64,000 nucleotides of DNA, taken from positions 39,227 to 103,226 of the forward strand of contig NZ_BOML01000029.1 in NCBI RefSeq assembly GCF_016862175.1, read 5' to 3'. Below are positions 23,855-33,600 of the stretch, in pieces (position 1 is the stretch's first letter; each line of letters begins with the position of its first letter). A model generated the notes under the pieces. That model did not search any database. It saw nothing but the letters and a program-made list of their open reading frames with translations, and had not been told where the DNA came from. A program made the position numbers and the translations under genes. Origin of the DNA: Paractinoplanes durhamensis. Its GTDB lineage: Bacteria; Actinomycetota; Actinomycetes; Mycobacteriales; Micromonosporaceae.

Positions 23855-23884
23855 TACGCCACCGAACAGCCGGAGGACGGAACC

Positions 23885-24949
23885 ATGGCAACCGCATTCG
23901 ACCCGTACGACCTGAGCGGCCTCAAGCTCGCCAACCGCATCGCGATGGCCCCGATGACCCGCAGCCGCGCCTACGGGCCCGGTGCCGCCCCGACCGAGCT
24001 GACGGCCACCTACTACGCCCAGCGCGCGAGCGCCGGCCTGATCATCACCGAGGGCACCCAGCCGTCGGTGATCGGGCAGGGCTACACCAACACCCCGGGC
24101 CTGCACTCGGACGAGCAGGTCGCAGCCTGGCGCACGGTCACCGACGCGGTGCACGCCGAGGGCGGGAAGATCTTCGCGCAGCTCATGCACAGCGGCCGGA
24201 TCGGTCACCCCAGCCTGCTGCCGGACGGCCTGATCCCGGTCGCGCCGTCGCCGGTGAAGCCGGCCGGACAGGTCTTCACCAACGAGGGCCCGCAGGAGAT
24301 GGTGACGCCGAAGGAGCTGACCGAGGCGGAGATCGCCGAGACGATCGCCGACTTCGCGAACGCCGCCCGCAACGCCGTCGCGGCCGGCTTCGACGGGGTC
24401 GAGATCCACGGCGCGAACGGCTACCTCGTGCAGCAGTTCCTCGCCTCGAACACCAACCTGCGCACCGACGGCTGGGGCGGCACGATCGAGGGCCGGGTCC
24501 GCTTCGGCGCCGAGGTCGCGACCGCGGTGGCCGCCGCGATCGGCGGCCACCGGACCGGCTTCCGCATCTCGCCGAGCGGCGTCAACGGCGACATCGCCGA
24601 GCAGGACACCGACGAGCTCTACCCGGCCCTGGTGGCCCGGCTGGCCCCGCTCGGGCTGGCCTACCTGCACCTGGTGGAGAGCGCCGACCGGGGCCTGACC
24701 CGGCGTCTGCGCGCGCAGTGGCCGGGCACCCTGCTGCTCAACCCGTTCACCCACCCCGACCCGACCGGGCCGGAGGCGCTCGCCCTGATCGAGGACGGCA
24801 CCGCCGACGTCCTCACCTTCGGCGCGATGTTCCTGGCCAACCCCGACCTGCCCGCCCGCCTCGCGGCCGGCGGCCCGTTCAACACCGCCGACTTCACCAC
24901 GGCGTTCGGCGGCGACCACCGCGGCTACACGGACTATCCGACGCTCTAG
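23885..24949 (+). CDS. Old Yellow Enzyme-type alkene reductase
   Basis: A 354-residue FMN-dependent NAD(P)H oxidoreductase (NemA/xenobiotic reductase type). [13 protein letters not shown] and [11 protein letters not shown] line the FMN site. The substrate-binding pair is in [18 protein letters not shown] (His-Asn), and [16 protein letters not shown] is the usual loop. It would reduce activated C=C bonds of enals, quinones or nitro compounds. It is divergent from marR with a strong operator between, so it is likely induced by electrophiles. GGAGG lies upstream of the ATG. Confidence 0.95.
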   Translation: MATAFDPYDLSGLKLANRIAMAPMTRSRAYGPGAAPTELTATYYAQRASAGLIITEGTQPSVIGQGYTNTPGLHSDEQVAAWRTVTDAVHAEGGKIFAQLMHSGRIGHPSLLPDGLIPVAPSPVKPAGQVFTNEGPQEMVTPKELTEAEIAETIADFANAARNAVAAGFDGVEIHGANGYLVQQFLASNTNLRTDGWGGTIEGRVRFGAEVATAVAAAIGGHRTGFRISPSGVNGDIAEQDTDELYPALVARLAPLGLAYLHLVESADRGLTRRLRAQWPGTLLLNPFTHPDPTGPEALALIEDGTADVLTFGAMFLANPDLPARLAAGGPFNTADFTTAFGGDHRGYTDYPTL

Positions 24950-26313
24950 GTTCCGGCGGCGCAGCTGGTGCCGCGTTGCGGCACGGCCAGATCGATGAGG
25001 TACGCGTCGGCAATGCGCGCCATGCACTTGCTGATGGTGTACGACCCGTGGCCGTCGCCCTCATAGGTGACCAGCACCCCGTGCCGGCCCAGCTGCCGTT
25101 CCACGGTGCGGGCCCAGTTCCAGCCGGTGGCCGAGTCGTGCCGGGAGTTGAGCAGCAGCAGCGGCGTCTTCGTGCGGACGTCCAGGTCGTGCTGGGGGTA
25201 GGCGACGTGCTCCCAGCCGAGACAGGCGGTCAGTGCGAACACCTGGGCCGGGAAGTGGATGTGCGGCGCGACCCGGGCGGCCTGGCGCAGCAGCCCGGCG
25301 TACTCCCGGTAGTCGCGCACCGGCAGCGACCAGTCCGCGCAGAACGCCGGCAGCACCACCGGCAGGCTGCCGATCCGCACCCCGGTGGCGCCGCCGTCGA
25401 CCGCCGCGAGATAGCCGGCCAGCTTGTCGTAGTCGACGTCCTTGGTGCGTTTGTAGGTGATCGCGACCAGGTCGAAGGGGGTGAAGTCGGGCCGGCCGGC
25501 GACCGCCGAGTCGTACAGCCGGTTCCACACGGCGACCACATCCCGGCCGTGCAGCGCGCACGCCGGGGTGCGGTCGCACCAGGCCACGAACGCGTCGAAG
25601 GCGTCCTCGGCGGCCCACGTCTGGGCGGTCAGGAACTCGGCGGTGGAGCGGCTGCTGTGGTCGTCGACGCTCTCCAGCACGATGGCCCGCACCCGGCCCG
25701 GATAGCGTTCCGCGTACGCCTCGCCGAGCAGCGTGCCGTAGGAGCTGCCCTGGAAGGTGAGCTTCCGCTCGCCGAGGGCGGCCCGCAGCGCGTCCAGGTC
25801 GCGGACGTTGCTGCCCATGTCGGCGTGGTTCCACAGGTCCCCGGTCAGCTGCTCGCAGCCGGCCCAGAGCTCGCGGTTGTAGGCGAGGGTGGCGTCGAAG
25901 TCGGCCTGGCTGCTCAGCACCGGGTAGGGCGCGGCCGCGACCTGGGCGGGGTCGCAGCTGACGGCGTGGCTGCCGTGGGAGCCACGCGGGTCGAAGCTGA
26001 CGATGTCGAAGCGGTCGAGCAGGGTGTCGCTGAACCGGTGGTAGCCGTTGACGGCCCGGTCGACGCCCGGATCCCACGGCCCGCCCGGCCCGAAGATCAG
26101 CGTGCCGATCTTGTGGTCGGGGTCGAGGGCGGGCCGCCGGCCGACCGCGAGCTGGATCTTCGCGCCGCCCGGGTCGCCCCAGTCGACCGGGACGGTGAGG
26201 TGGGTGCACTGGGCGTCCATGGCGGTGCCGCAGGTGAACCAGTCAAGGGCGGCCGGCTGCGGTGCGGGCACCGGGAGCGCGGCGGCCATCAGCACGGTGA
26301 GCAGAGTCTTCAT
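24946..26313 (-). CDS. Secreted alpha/beta hydrolase, tripeptidyl aminopeptidase-like
   Basis: A 455-residue exported hydrolase resembling the TAP/SlpD peptidases of Streptomyces. A signal peptide ([20 protein letters not shown]) starts the protein. The oxyanion segment is [14 protein letters not shown], the nucleophile Ser is in [19 protein letters not shown], the acid is in [14 protein letters not shown], and the His is in EGDGHGSYT within a TAP-like C-terminal domain. It would release short peptides from N-termini outside the cell. The start at 26313 is chosen for the signal peptide; no strong ribosome-binding site is seen. Its end overlaps the ene-reductase stop by four bases. Confidence 0.9.
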   Translation of the reverse strand: MKTLLTVLMAAALPVPAPQPAALDWFTCGTAMDAQCTHLTVPVDWGDPGGAKIQLAVGRRPALDPDHKIGTLIFGPGGPWDPGVDRAVNGYHRFSDTLLDRFDIVSFDPRGSHGSHAVSCDPAQVAAAPYPVLSSQADFDATLAYNRELWAGCEQLTGDLWNHADMGSNVRDLDALRAALGERKLTFQGSSYGTLLGEAYAERYPGRVRAIVLESVDDHSSRSTAEFLTAQTWAAEDAFDAFVAWCDRTPACALHGRDVVAVWNRLYDSAVAGRPDFTPFDLVAITYKRTKDVDYDKLAGYLAAVDGGATGVRIGSLPVVLPAFCADWSLPVRDYREYAGLLRQAARVAPHIHFPAQVFALTACLGWEHVAYPQHDLDVRTKTPLLLLNSRHDSATGWNWARTVERQLGRHGVLVTYEGDGHGSYTISKCMARIADAYLIDLAVPQRGTSCAAGT

Positions 26314-26558
26314 GACGTCGAGCCTGGTCGATGGAGTCGGGGGAGTTAATCGGGAAGCGCCCGGAGCGAACCCTGAGGTTTCCGCAACCCCGCGGGCCCG
26401 CCCGGAACTCGGGCAGGGAGGGTGACCGGCGACGGCGCCCGCGCCGGGAAACACCGAACCGAGCCACGCCGCATTCCGAAGAAGGGTGACCGGATCGTTC
26501 CGCCGGTGGGCCGGATGGTGTCTGTTCGCCGGCCCGACCGGCGGCGAAGAATCGAGGC

Positions 26559-27143
26559 ATGACAAACGCTCTGATCGTGATCGACGTGCAGGAGTCCTTC
26601 CGGGCCCGGCCGTTGTGGCGGACTCTCGACAATCCGGCTCTGATCGGCAACATCCAGCGGCTCGTCGAGGCCGCCCGGGCCAATGGCGAATTGGTGGTGT
26701 GGGTGCTGCACGCCGAACCGGGCAGCGGTGGCCTGTTCGATCCGGCGAACGGTCAGGTGCGGATCGTCGACGAGCTGAAGCCCGCCGACGACGAGGCGAT
26801 CATCGTCAAGACCTCGCACAACTCGTTCTCGACCACCAATCTCGGGCAGCGGCTGACCGCGGCCGGGGTGCGTTCGGTGACGGTGACCGGGCTGCGCACC
26901 GAGCAGTGCGTGGAGACCACCGCCCGGGTCGCCTCCGATTTCGGGTACGACGTCACATTCGTCACCGACGCCACCGGAACGTTCCCGATCCCGCATTGGG
27001 AAGCGCCCGAGGATCAGTCGGTGGAGGAGTTGCTGGCCGACCCGCGTACGCTTTCCGCGGCGGACGTGACGGCCCGCACCGAATACGCGCTGGCCGTCCG
27101 ATTCGCCACCGTCCGCACCACGGACGACTATCTGGGGGTGTGA
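26559..27143 (+). CDS. Isochorismatase-family cysteine hydrolase
   Basis: A 194-residue alpha/beta hydrolase. The catalytic triad is Asp9 (LIVIDVQESF), Lys84 (IIVKTSHNSF) and Cys117 (GLRTEQCVETTARVA). Members hydrolyse isochorismate, nicotinamide, N-carbamoyl compounds or similar amides; the substrate is not evident here. It stands eight bases upstream of a GlxA-type regulator and is probably cotranscribed with it. Confidence 0.93.
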   Translation: MTNALIVIDVQESFRARPLWRTLDNPALIGNIQRLVEAARANGELVVWVLHAEPGSGGLFDPANGQVRIVDELKPADDEAIIVKTSHNSFSTTNLGQRLTAAGVRSVTVTGLRTEQCVETTARVASDFGYDVTFVTDATGTFPIPHWEAPEDQSVEELLADPRTLSAADVTARTEYALAVRFATVRTTDDYLGV

Positions 27144-27150
27144 CCGGATC

Positions 27151-28032
27151 GTGAGCCGGGTGGTGTTCGTGCTGACCCCGCAGGTGCATCTGCTCGACCT
27201 GGCCGGGCCGGCGCAGGTGTTCGGCACCGCCGACGGCTACGAGTTGGCGTATGTCGCGGAGGCCACGCCCGTGCCGACCTGGCAGGGGGTGGCCCTGCAC
27301 GCCGACCGTGACTGGCCGGAGCTGACCCCTGATGACCTGGTGCTGGTGCCGGGCTGGCGCAGCGGTTACGGAGCGTTCGCTTCCGCCACGTTGCAGCGGC
27401 TCGCCGCCCACCACGCGGCCGGCGGCACGGTGGCCAGCGTCTGCGCCGGCGCGGACGCGCTGGGCCGGGCCGGCCTGCTCGACGGCCGCCGCTGCACCAC
27501 CCACCACGACCTGCAGGACCGTCTGGCCCGCAGCTATCCGGCGGCGACCGTGGTGCGCGACGTCCTCTACGTCAGTGACGACCGGGTGGTGACCTCGGCC
27601 GGGATCGCCAGCGGCATCGACCTGGCCCTGCACCTGGTGGCGCTGCGGCACGGCCCCGCGGCCGCGGCGCGTGTCGCCCGCGAGATGGTGGTGTATGCCC
27701 GGCGTAACGGCGACGAACAGCAGGCGAGCGCGATGCTGCGGCACCGCGCCCACCTGTCCGATGTGGTGCACCGCGTGCAGGACCGGATCGACGCCGATTT
27801 CGCCGCGCCGCTGCCGCTGACCGACCTGGCCACCGCGGCCGGCGTCAGCGAACGCACCCTGACCAGGCTGTTCACCGCGGCGACCGGACGCACCCCGCTG
27901 CGCTACCAGCAGGTGCTGCGGGTCGAGCGCGCCGAATACCTGATCGGCCACGGCAGCACGGTCGAGGCCGCCGCCCACGCGGTCGGCTTCACCGACGCCC
28001 GCATGCTCCGCCGGCTGCGTGCCCGCCCGTAG
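27151..28032 (+). CDS. GlxA-type AraC regulator with DJ-1/PfpI domain
   Basis: A 293-residue regulator. The N-terminal 170 residues are a DJ-1/PfpI-like domain with a Cys at the nucleophile elbow (VASVCAGADALGRAGLLDGR). The C-terminal part is an AraC HTH: PLTDLATAAGVSERTLTRLFTAATGRTPLRYQQVLRVERAEYLI. GTG start. Such regulators often control the amidohydrolase-type gene next to them, here the isochorismatase-like hydrolase. Confidence 0.93.
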   Translation: MSRVVFVLTPQVHLLDLAGPAQVFGTADGYELAYVAEATPVPTWQGVALHADRDWPELTPDDLVLVPGWRSGYGAFASATLQRLAAHHAAGGTVASVCAGADALGRAGLLDGRRCTTHHDLQDRLARSYPAATVVRDVLYVSDDRVVTSAGIASGIDLALHLVALRHGPAAAARVAREMVVYARRNGDEQQASAMLRHRAHLSDVVHRVQDRIDADFAAPLPLTDLATAAGVSERTLTRLFTAATGRTPLRYQQVLRVERAEYLIGHGSTVEAAAHAVGFTDARMLRRLRARP

Positions 28033-28041
28033 GCTGGCCGG

Positions 28042-28725
28042 GTGCTACGCGGCGTACTTCTCGATCTCGACAACACCCTGGTCGACCAGGAGGCGGCGAC
28101 GGCCGACGCGCTGCGCGGCTGGTTGCCGGCCATCGGCGTACGCTTCAGTCCGGAGCTTTTGTCCCTTTGGGACGAGATTCAAGAACGGCACATGGAGGCC
28201 TGGCGCGCGCGCACCGTGACCTTCGGCGAGCAGCGGCGGCGCCGGCTCCGCGAGTTCCTTCCGCTCATCGGGATCGGGTACGCCGAGGAAGACCTGGACG
28301 AGATCTTCGGGGGATACCTGGCGGCGTACGAGTCGGCGTGGCGGGCGTTCCCGGATGTGGACGCTGCCCTGGCCGCGATCGCCGCCGCCGGCCTGTCGGT
28401 GGCCGTGCTGACCAACGGCTCGGTCGAGCAGCAGCACCACAAGCTGGCCCGCACCGGCTTGACCGGCCGGGTGGGCCCGGTGTTCACGGTCGAGGACGTG
28501 GGCGCGGCCAAGCCCGACCCGGCCGCGTTCCTGGGCGCCTGCGCGCGATGGGGCCTGTCACCGGAGTTGGTGCTGAGCGTCGGCGACCGCCACGACCTCG
28601 ACGTCCTCGCCGCCCGGGCGGCCGGCCTGCGGGCCGTGCACCTCGACCGCCGGGACGAGGGACCGCACGACGAGCCGCACCGCATCCGCTCCTTGACCGA
28701 GTTGCCGCTCAGCTCCGGTCTTTGA
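28042..28725 (+). CDS. HAD-superfamily hydrolase
   Basis: A 227-residue phosphatase-like protein. Motif [16 protein letters not shown], motif [15 protein letters not shown], Lys in [14 protein letters not shown], and motif [21 protein letters not shown] are all present. It resembles the YjjG/haloacid dehalogenase-like phosphatases; the substrate is unknown. The GTG start lies nine bases after the GlxA-type gene's stop. It overlaps the tetR-like gene tail-to-tail by 17 bases. Confidence 0.88.
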   Translation: MLRGVLLDLDNTLVDQEAATADALRGWLPAIGVRFSPELLSLWDEIQERHMEAWRARTVTFGEQRRRRLREFLPLIGIGYAEEDLDEIFGGYLAAYESAWRAFPDVDAALAAIAAAGLSVAVLTNGSVEQQHHKLARTGLTGRVGPVFTVEDVGAAKPDPAAFLGACARWGLSPELVLSVGDRHDLDVLAARAAGLRAVHLDRRDEGPHDEPHRIRSLTELPLSSGL

Positions 28726-29374
28726 TCGCCTTGTCGAGCCACTCGGTCAGCAGAGCCCGTTCCGCCGTACTCAGCGCCGGCAGGTCGTCGACGACCGCCG
28801 CGAACGCCACGGCGACGGTCCGGGTGTCGTCGGCGGGCAGGGCGGGCCGGTCGGTGAGGATCGCCGCGGCGACGGCGTCGAACATCGCCTCCCCCAGCCC
28901 GTCCGCGGCGCCGGTCATGATCGCGAGCACCGCCCCGGTCCCGGCCGCATGGATCATGTCGACCGCGCGCTGCTCGTCGACTCGGAGCCGGCCCGTCGCG
29001 GCCAGCCGGTGCACCCGCTTGCGCAGCACCTCGGTGCCGGCCGCCACGGCCGGCGATCCGCTGCGCCGAGGCTCGCTGAGCAGCAGAAAGAGGTCCGGGT
29101 TGGCGAGCCCGAACGCGAGGTGGTGGCGCCAGCCGTTCCGGAGGTCGGCGACCGGATCCAGCCCGTCGTCGATCGACTTCCCGTCGACGTAGGTGCCCAT
29201 CGCGTCCTCGGCCACCGCGTCGAGCAGCCCGTCCTTGTCCCCGAACAGCCGGTAGATCGTCGGCGGCTGCACTCCCGCGGCCTGCGAGACCGCCCGCGTG
29301 GTGACCGCCGCAGCACCCTCTTCGCGCAGCAGCCGACCGGCCGCCGCGACGATCGCGGCCCGCACCTCATCCAT
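28709..29374 (-). CDS. TetR-family regulator
   Basis: A 221-residue repressor with [38 protein letters not shown] near the N-terminus and a helical ligand-binding domain. It is divergent from the NmrA-like SDR gene at 29454 with 79 bp between starts. An inverted repeat at 29419-29443 lies at the SDR promoter. The likely role is repression of that reductase. Confidence 0.93.
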   Translation of the reverse strand: MDEVRAAIVAAAGRLLREEGAAAVTTRAVSQAAGVQPPTIYRLFGDKDGLLDAVAEDAMGTYVDGKSIDDGLDPVADLRNGWRHHLAFGLANPDLFLLLSEPRRSGSPAVAAGTEVLRKRVHRLAATGRLRVDEQRAVDMIHAAGTGAVLAIMTGAADGLGEAMFDAVAAAILTDRPALPADDTRTVAVAFAAVVDDLPALSTAERALLTEWLDKAIKDRS

Positions 29375-29418
29375 GTAACGACGATAACAGCCCTTGCGTA
29401 TCGCTGGAAAATCAGTGC

Positions 29419-29443
29419 TAACGTCACGGTGTTACCAACGTTA
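29419..29443. promoter_or_regulatory. Inverted repeat at the SDR promoter
   Basis: TAACGT and ACGTTA flank 13 bases, and GGTGTTACC lies nearly at the centre. It ends two bases before the AAGGAG ribosome-binding site of the SDR gene and lies between the divergent tetR and SDR starts. It is a plausible TetR operator. Confidence 0.5.
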
Positions 29444-29453
29444 AGGAGATCCC

Positions 29454-30314
29454 GTGATCATCGTTACCGGCGCCACCGGCAAGCTCGGCACGCAGATCGT
29501 CGACCAGCTGCTCACCGTCGTCCCCCCGGCCGAGCTGGGGGTGAGCGTCCGCGACCCCGGCAAGGCCGCCGACCTGGCCGCCCGCGGGGTGCGCGTCCGC
29601 GCCGGGGACTTCACCGACCCGGCGTCGCTGGCCGCCGTCTTCGAGGGCGCCGACCAGGCTCTGATCATCTCGGCGTCGATCCCCGGCTTCGACGCGGCGG
29701 TCGCCGCCAACCGGGCCGCCGTCGACGCCGCCCGCGAGGCCGGCGCCCGCCGCATCCTCTACACGAGCCACCAGGGCGCATCACCCGAGTCGGAGTTCGG
29801 CCCGATGCGGGTACACGCGGCCACCGAGGACTATCTGGCCGAGACAGGCGTCCCGTTCACCGCCCTGCGCAACGGTTTCTACGTGAGCACGCTCGGCTTC
29901 TACCTGACCCCGGCCCTGGAGTCCGGAACGCTGGCCCTGCCCGAGGACGGCCCGGTGTCCTGGACCGCCCACCCGGACCTGGCCGCGGCGGCCGCGGCCG
30001 CGCTGACCTCGGAGGGCCTGCTGGACGGCGTCACCGCGCCGCTGACCGCTCCCGCCACGGCCGACTTCGCCGAGGTGGCGAGCATCCTCAGCGAGGTGAC
30101 CGGCCGCCCGGTCACCCGGGTGGTGCTCGGCGACGAGGAGTGGAAGGCCGCCTCCGGCCTGCCGCCGCACTTCGCCGACTTCACCCTGGGCATGTTCCGA
30201 GCCGCCCGCCGAGGCGAGTTCGCGGCCACCGGCCCGACCTTGGAAAAGGTCATCGGCCGCGCGCCGCTCCCGGCACGCACCTTCGTGGAGCATTTTGCCG
30301 GCAACGTCAGATAG
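29454..30314 (+). CDS. NmrA-like atypical SDR (NAD(P)H:quinone reductase QorB type)
   Basis: A 286-residue Rossmann protein with IIVTGATGKLGTQIVDQLL at the N-terminus, typical of NmrA/QOR2 atypical SDRs. The downstream block HPDLAAAAAAALTSEGLLDG is a family feature. It lacks a clear YxxxK pair, as expected for NmrA members. QorB-like members reduce quinones with NADPH. AAGGAG precedes the GTG start. It is likely controlled by the divergent TetR. Confidence 0.9.
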   Translation: MIIVTGATGKLGTQIVDQLLTVVPPAELGVSVRDPGKAADLAARGVRVRAGDFTDPASLAAVFEGADQALIISASIPGFDAAVAANRAAVDAAREAGARRILYTSHQGASPESEFGPMRVHAATEDYLAETGVPFTALRNGFYVSTLGFYLTPALESGTLALPEDGPVSWTAHPDLAAAAAAALTSEGLLDGVTAPLTAPATADFAEVASILSEVTGRPVTRVVLGDEEWKAASGLPPHFADFTLGMFRAARRGEFAATGPTLEKVIGRAPLPARTFVEHFAGNVR

Positions 30315-30359
30315 TGAGGGTCGGAATCGCTCTGCCGACTCCGGCCCGACCGTCCTTCG

Positions 30360-30794
30360 TCATTTCCGATGGTGTGGGAGTTGTGCCGCGATCTTGTCGA
30401 GCGTGGCCGTGAGGACTTCTCGTTCCTCCTGGCTGATCGGGGCGAGGATGTCCTCGTCGACTGCTGCCATCGCGGTGCCGAGTCCGTCGATCAGGGCTAT
30501 TCCGGCTTCGGTGGCGTAGACCCGTTTGATGCGGTCGTTGCCCTCTTGAAGTCGCCGCTCGACGAGGTGTCGCTTCTCAAGTTTTTGCAGCATGCTGGAC
30601 ACATTGGCTTCACCCCTGTTTACCTGGTTTGCGATTTCTCGCTGGATCGATCCGGGGTGGTCGCGTAAGTAGCCGAGGACGAAAGCTTGCTCGAGGCTGA
30701 TGTCGCGATCGCGGATCCACTTCTCGCCTGCTCGCGATTGTGCGGTGACGATCCGCCGCATCAGTTCGAAACTTCGATCGCGTTCGTTGTCCAT
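30360..30794 (-). CDS. MarR-family transcriptional regulator
   Basis: A 144-residue MarR repressor: ISLEQAFVLGYLRDHPGSIQREIANQVNRGEANVSSMLQKLEKRHLVERR. Its codons end in A far more often (CAA, GCA, CGA, GAA, one TTA) than in neighbouring genes, which suggests later arrival. It is last in line behind the SGNH hydrolase and the small monooxygenase on the same strand, although 334 bp separate it from them. The ATG at 30794 is chosen by alignment to the family start; the ribosome-binding site is weak. Confidence 0.88.
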   Translation of the reverse strand: MDNERDRSFELMRRIVTAQSRAGEKWIRDRDISLEQAFVLGYLRDHPGSIQREIANQVNRGEANVSSMLQKLEKRHLVERRLQEGNDRIKRVYATEAGIALIDGLGTAMAAVDEDILAPISQEEREVLTATLDKIAAQLPHHRK

Positions 30795-31128
30795 GATTGC
30801 TGTTGGCCCTCGTCGGCAGTTCTGCTGTGGCGGTGTCCAGCGACGCCGCCGACCGTGGTGTTGTACCAGCACGCCGCTCGCTCCCGAGAGCCCGTCGGTG
30901 CGCCTTCACGCCTTGTTCCGGCGGGCGGCAGCGTCGGACCCGGACCGGTCGGGCCCGACGCCGATCCTATCGACGCGATGTCGGGGTGGGCCAACCGGTC
31001 GCGGCATGGTGCGGCGGCGTCGTCGGTCAGCGAGTTGCGGTGACGAACTGGGTCTGGATCTGTACACGGAGGGTGCTCCGGCCCGTCTCCGGTTGCGGTG
31101 TGCGTGATCGGGGTTGGTGGTTCGACCG
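30795..31128. other. Intergenic stretch, no gene seen
   Basis: The 334 bp between the MarR gene and the small monooxygenase gene hold no frame with a recognisable product. The part next to the MarR start could hold its own promoter. I see no strong palindrome or terminator. Confidence 0.5.
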
Positions 31129-31443
31129 TCAGCTGGAGTAGGCGATGTGAACCGACTCGCGCACGCCCCACTCCTCCGCGCCGTCGGCGACCAGGTCGAA
31201 GACCCGCTGGTGTCCGGCGTCCATGGCGGGGTTGGAGTAGTGCCGTTGGAAGGACTCGTCGTCGCGGTAGAACTCGAACGCCCACATGACGTCGGGGTCC
31301 TCGTCGGATCGGGCGAGTACCCAGTCGACCGGGCCGTCCGGGTCTTCGTTGAAGTGCAATTCGTTGCAGAGATCGAACAGCTCGTCGCCCTTGCCGGGCT
31401 TCGCCTTGAACTTGAGGACCATGCCGGGCTGCTTCTGGTGCAT
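31129..31443 (-). CDS. Small antibiotic-biosynthesis-monooxygenase-like (dimeric alpha/beta barrel) protein
   Basis: A 104-residue ferredoxin-like alpha/beta protein. The pattern MVLKFKAKPGKGDELFDLC, then DWVLARSDEDPDVMWAFEFYRDDESFQRHYSNPA fits the ABM/YgiN quinol monooxygenase superfamily. Members oxidise aromatic or quinol compounds without metal or act as heme-degrading or small-molecule-binding proteins. AAAGGAG precedes the ATG. It follows the SGNH hydrolase on the same strand by 92 bp. Confidence 0.85.
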   Translation of the reverse strand: MHQKQPGMVLKFKAKPGKGDELFDLCNELHFNEDPDGPVDWVLARSDEDPDVMWAFEFYRDDESFQRHYSNPAMDAGHQRVFDLVADGAEEWGVRESVHIAYSS

Positions 31444-31535
31444 CAGATTCTCCTTTGACCGTGGTGGTGGTGCTGGTGTCCGTGACCACCGCCTGGTGCG
31501 GGGCAGGTTTGTGGTGATCGCGCGATTGCGTGGGC

Positions 31536-32669
31536 CTACCCGGCGGCGACGCTGTGACGGCGGGCGACCAGGTCTGCCATGACCTGCGCCAGGCGGGCTT
31601 CGCCGGCCTCGTTGGGGTGCAGGTGATCCCCCGAGTCGAACTCCGGGGACAACCGATCGGAGTGCGAGGCCGAGCGCACCGCTTCGTCGAAGTCGACGAC
31701 GCTGGGAGCCGAGGTCCTGATCCACGCGTTGACGGCGGTGCGGGTCTGTTCGCGGCCGTGGTCGTATCCCTCGGCGCCCATGAACGGGGTGATGGTCGCG
31801 ATCGTCGTTCTCAATCCGGCCGCAGTGGCCTGCGCGATGAGCCGCTGGTAGGCGTCGATCAGCTGCTGCGCCGTCGGTAGCTCGTCGGTGGGGGCGACCT
31901 GACCGGGAAGGCCCAGGTCATTGGTGCCGAGCGCGATGACGACGTCGGTGACTCCGGCAGTGGCGAGCACGTCGTCGTCGAAGCGGGACAGACCCGAGAG
32001 ACCGAAGGACGCGATCGCCGGGTCGGGGTCGACACGCAGTCGATTGCCGGCGATGCCGCGGTTGAGGATGGATACCTCGACCCGGCCCGCTAGTAGTTCG
32101 GCGGCGGCCTCTGGCCACCCGCCGGCGGTGATCGAGTCACCCAGGCACACCAGGACCGCCGCGGCAGGCTGCCCGCACACCTCCACGCTGTGCAGGAATG
32201 GCAGGGGAATCGCCATCGCAGTGCCATCTGGCGCGGGGATCGTCGGCGTTTCGATCGCCGGGAACTGCAGGGCCCCGGCGTGATCGCCCGGGGCGGATAC
32301 CTGCACCGGCATCCGTGCGAAATTCCCCGTCGCCGGCAACGTCTCCGCAGGGAGAAAAAGATCGACTTGCACCTGGTCGCCGCGCTGCACGTGAAGAGCC
32401 ACCGGGTCGGTGTGCCGGGTCTGCCCGGCCGGGATCGTGGCCTCGGCCTGCCCGGCGAACAGCGCCGCCGCACCATTCGCGCCGACACCGACCGCGCAAG
32501 AGCCGATGACCAGCGGAGCCTTGCCGAACCGGTTGCTCAGTGCCAGCCGGACATGATCTCCGCCCAGAGCCGTCACCACACGCGCCCGGACAGTGACGTC
32601 AACGAATGAGGTTCCGAAGTCGTGCACGTCCACGACGGCCTGCGTCCAGCCTGCCTGCCACTGCTCCAT
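31536..32669 (-). CDS. SGNH/GDSL-family hydrolase (esterase or lipase)
   Basis: A 377-residue hydrolase. The N-terminal 170 residues are a beta-rich domain. The C-terminal SGNH domain shows block I VLVCLGDSITAGGW (Ser), block II NRGIAGNRL (Gly), block III VIALGTNDLG (Asn), and block V SGDHLHPNEAG (Asp and His). No signal peptide is apparent, so it may be cytoplasmic. GGAGG precedes the ATG at 32669. It resembles actinobacterial GDSL lipases that deacylate carbohydrates. The direct repeats at 32741-32767 lie at its promoter. Confidence 0.9.
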   Translation of the reverse strand: MEQWQAGWTQAVVDVHDFGTSFVDVTVRARVVTALGGDHVRLALSNRFGKAPLVIGSCAVGVGANGAAALFAGQAEATIPAGQTRHTDPVALHVQRGDQVQVDLFLPAETLPATGNFARMPVQVSAPGDHAGALQFPAIETPTIPAPDGTAMAIPLPFLHSVEVCGQPAAAVLVCLGDSITAGGWPEAAAELLAGRVEVSILNRGIAGNRLRVDPDPAIASFGLSGLSRFDDDVLATAGVTDVVIALGTNDLGLPGQVAPTDELPTAQQLIDAYQRLIAQATAAGLRTTIATITPFMGAEGYDHGREQTRTAVNAWIRTSAPSVVDFDEAVRSASHSDRLSPEFDSGDHLHPNEAGEARLAQVMADLVARRHSVAAG

Positions 32670-33087
32670 GACCCCTCCTCTCCCGGCTGCCCAGCATGTC
32701 TGCGGGCATGAAACGACGCTAACACTTATTCGATGAAGCATCTAGCAGTGAATGGTCTAGTAGTGAAGTTTTTTACTCAAGAGTGCGGCCGTGAACCGAC
32801 GAGCCCGGATATCGCCGGCAGCAACCGGCAGACACGTCCGACAAGGTCAGCCTGCCCTGCGCCGTACGGCCATTCCTGGCCTTCGGAGAATCACCCACTC
32901 GCCGCGATCAAGCCAGGCCGCAGAGACGAGGACGCCGGCGCTGTGGCACCGCGCTCCCGAACACCGCCTCGATCAGGCTGTGCCCTACACGCCGTCGTCG
33001 GGACCCTGCGCCTCATCAGGGGAATCGACCGCCGCAAGCAACCGAACCGGCGAACACGGCCATCAATCCGGCGGACGGCCGCCGCGC
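32670..33087. promoter_or_regulatory. Promoter region with direct repeats; remainder empty
   Basis: Upstream of the SGNH gene, the 12-base direct repeats TCTAGCAGTGAA (32741-32752) and TCTAGTAGTGAA (32756-32767) are spaced 15 bp apart. Next to them is GATG-AAG-CATC (32732-32742). The stretch is clearly more AT-rich than its surroundings. The MarR at 30360 or an unlinked regulator could bind here. From about 32790 to 33087 I see no gene. Confidence 0.55.
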
Positions 33088-33582
33088 TCAGTCCACCAGG
33101 GTGCGTGCCCAATCCCGGAAGCCGGAGTCGGGAGCGGACACACAGTATCGGCGGAACTGGTCGCGGACCTCGGCCGCGCGGACGCCGGCCGTCAGTGCAG
33201 GCGGCCGGTACCAGGGCAGGTCGGCACTGACCGGCCAGTTCGCGACCAGGGCCGAGCCGCCGTCCGCCGGGGATGCGAGGCCGTAGTAGACGTCGGTGAC
33301 CTCGAGGGCCATCGCCGCGCCCAGGCACATCACGCAGGGCTCCAGGTTGACGGCCAGGCGCAGCGGATCCTCCCGCGGTCGCCGGCCGAGCTGCTCGTCG
33401 GCCGCGATCATCGCCAGCAGATCGACGTGCACCAGCCGGCGGCCCCGCGAAACGTCCTGGGTCCAGGCCCGCGCGATGATCCGGCCACCCATCTCCACCA
33501 CGGCACCGATCGGCAGCTCACCCCGGGCCATGCCCTCCTCGGCGACGTCGATGGCCGCGCCGACCAGTTCATCGGGAGTCAC
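33088..33582 (-). CDS. Nucleoside deaminase-like protein (CDA fold), copy B
   Basis: A 164-residue homolog of the gene at 19867, with the same length and start and no internal gaps. Zinc ligands His52, Cys83 and Cys86 are kept (EPCVMCLGAAMA). The catalytic Glu position is Asp again, and the preceding residue changes (HVD against HAD). Substitutions are scattered and mostly conservative, so the gene seems to have stayed under selection after duplication. The substrate is unknown. Confidence 0.85.
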   Translation of the reverse strand: MTPDELVGAAIDVAEEGMARGELPIGAVVEMGGRIIARAWTQDVSRGRRLVHVDLLAMIAADEQLGRRPREDPLRLAVNLEPCVMCLGAAMALEVTDVYYGLASPADGGSALVANWPVSADLPWYRPPALTAGVRAAEVRDQFRRYCVSAPDSGFRDWARTLVD

Positions 33583-33600
33583 CGCACCAGCACATCATGC

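Noticed and set aside
26419..26493. AGGGTGACCGG direct repeats between the TAP peptidase and isochorismatase genes
   Set aside because: Two copies 64 bp apart are the only evidence, and the same words recur elsewhere by composition.
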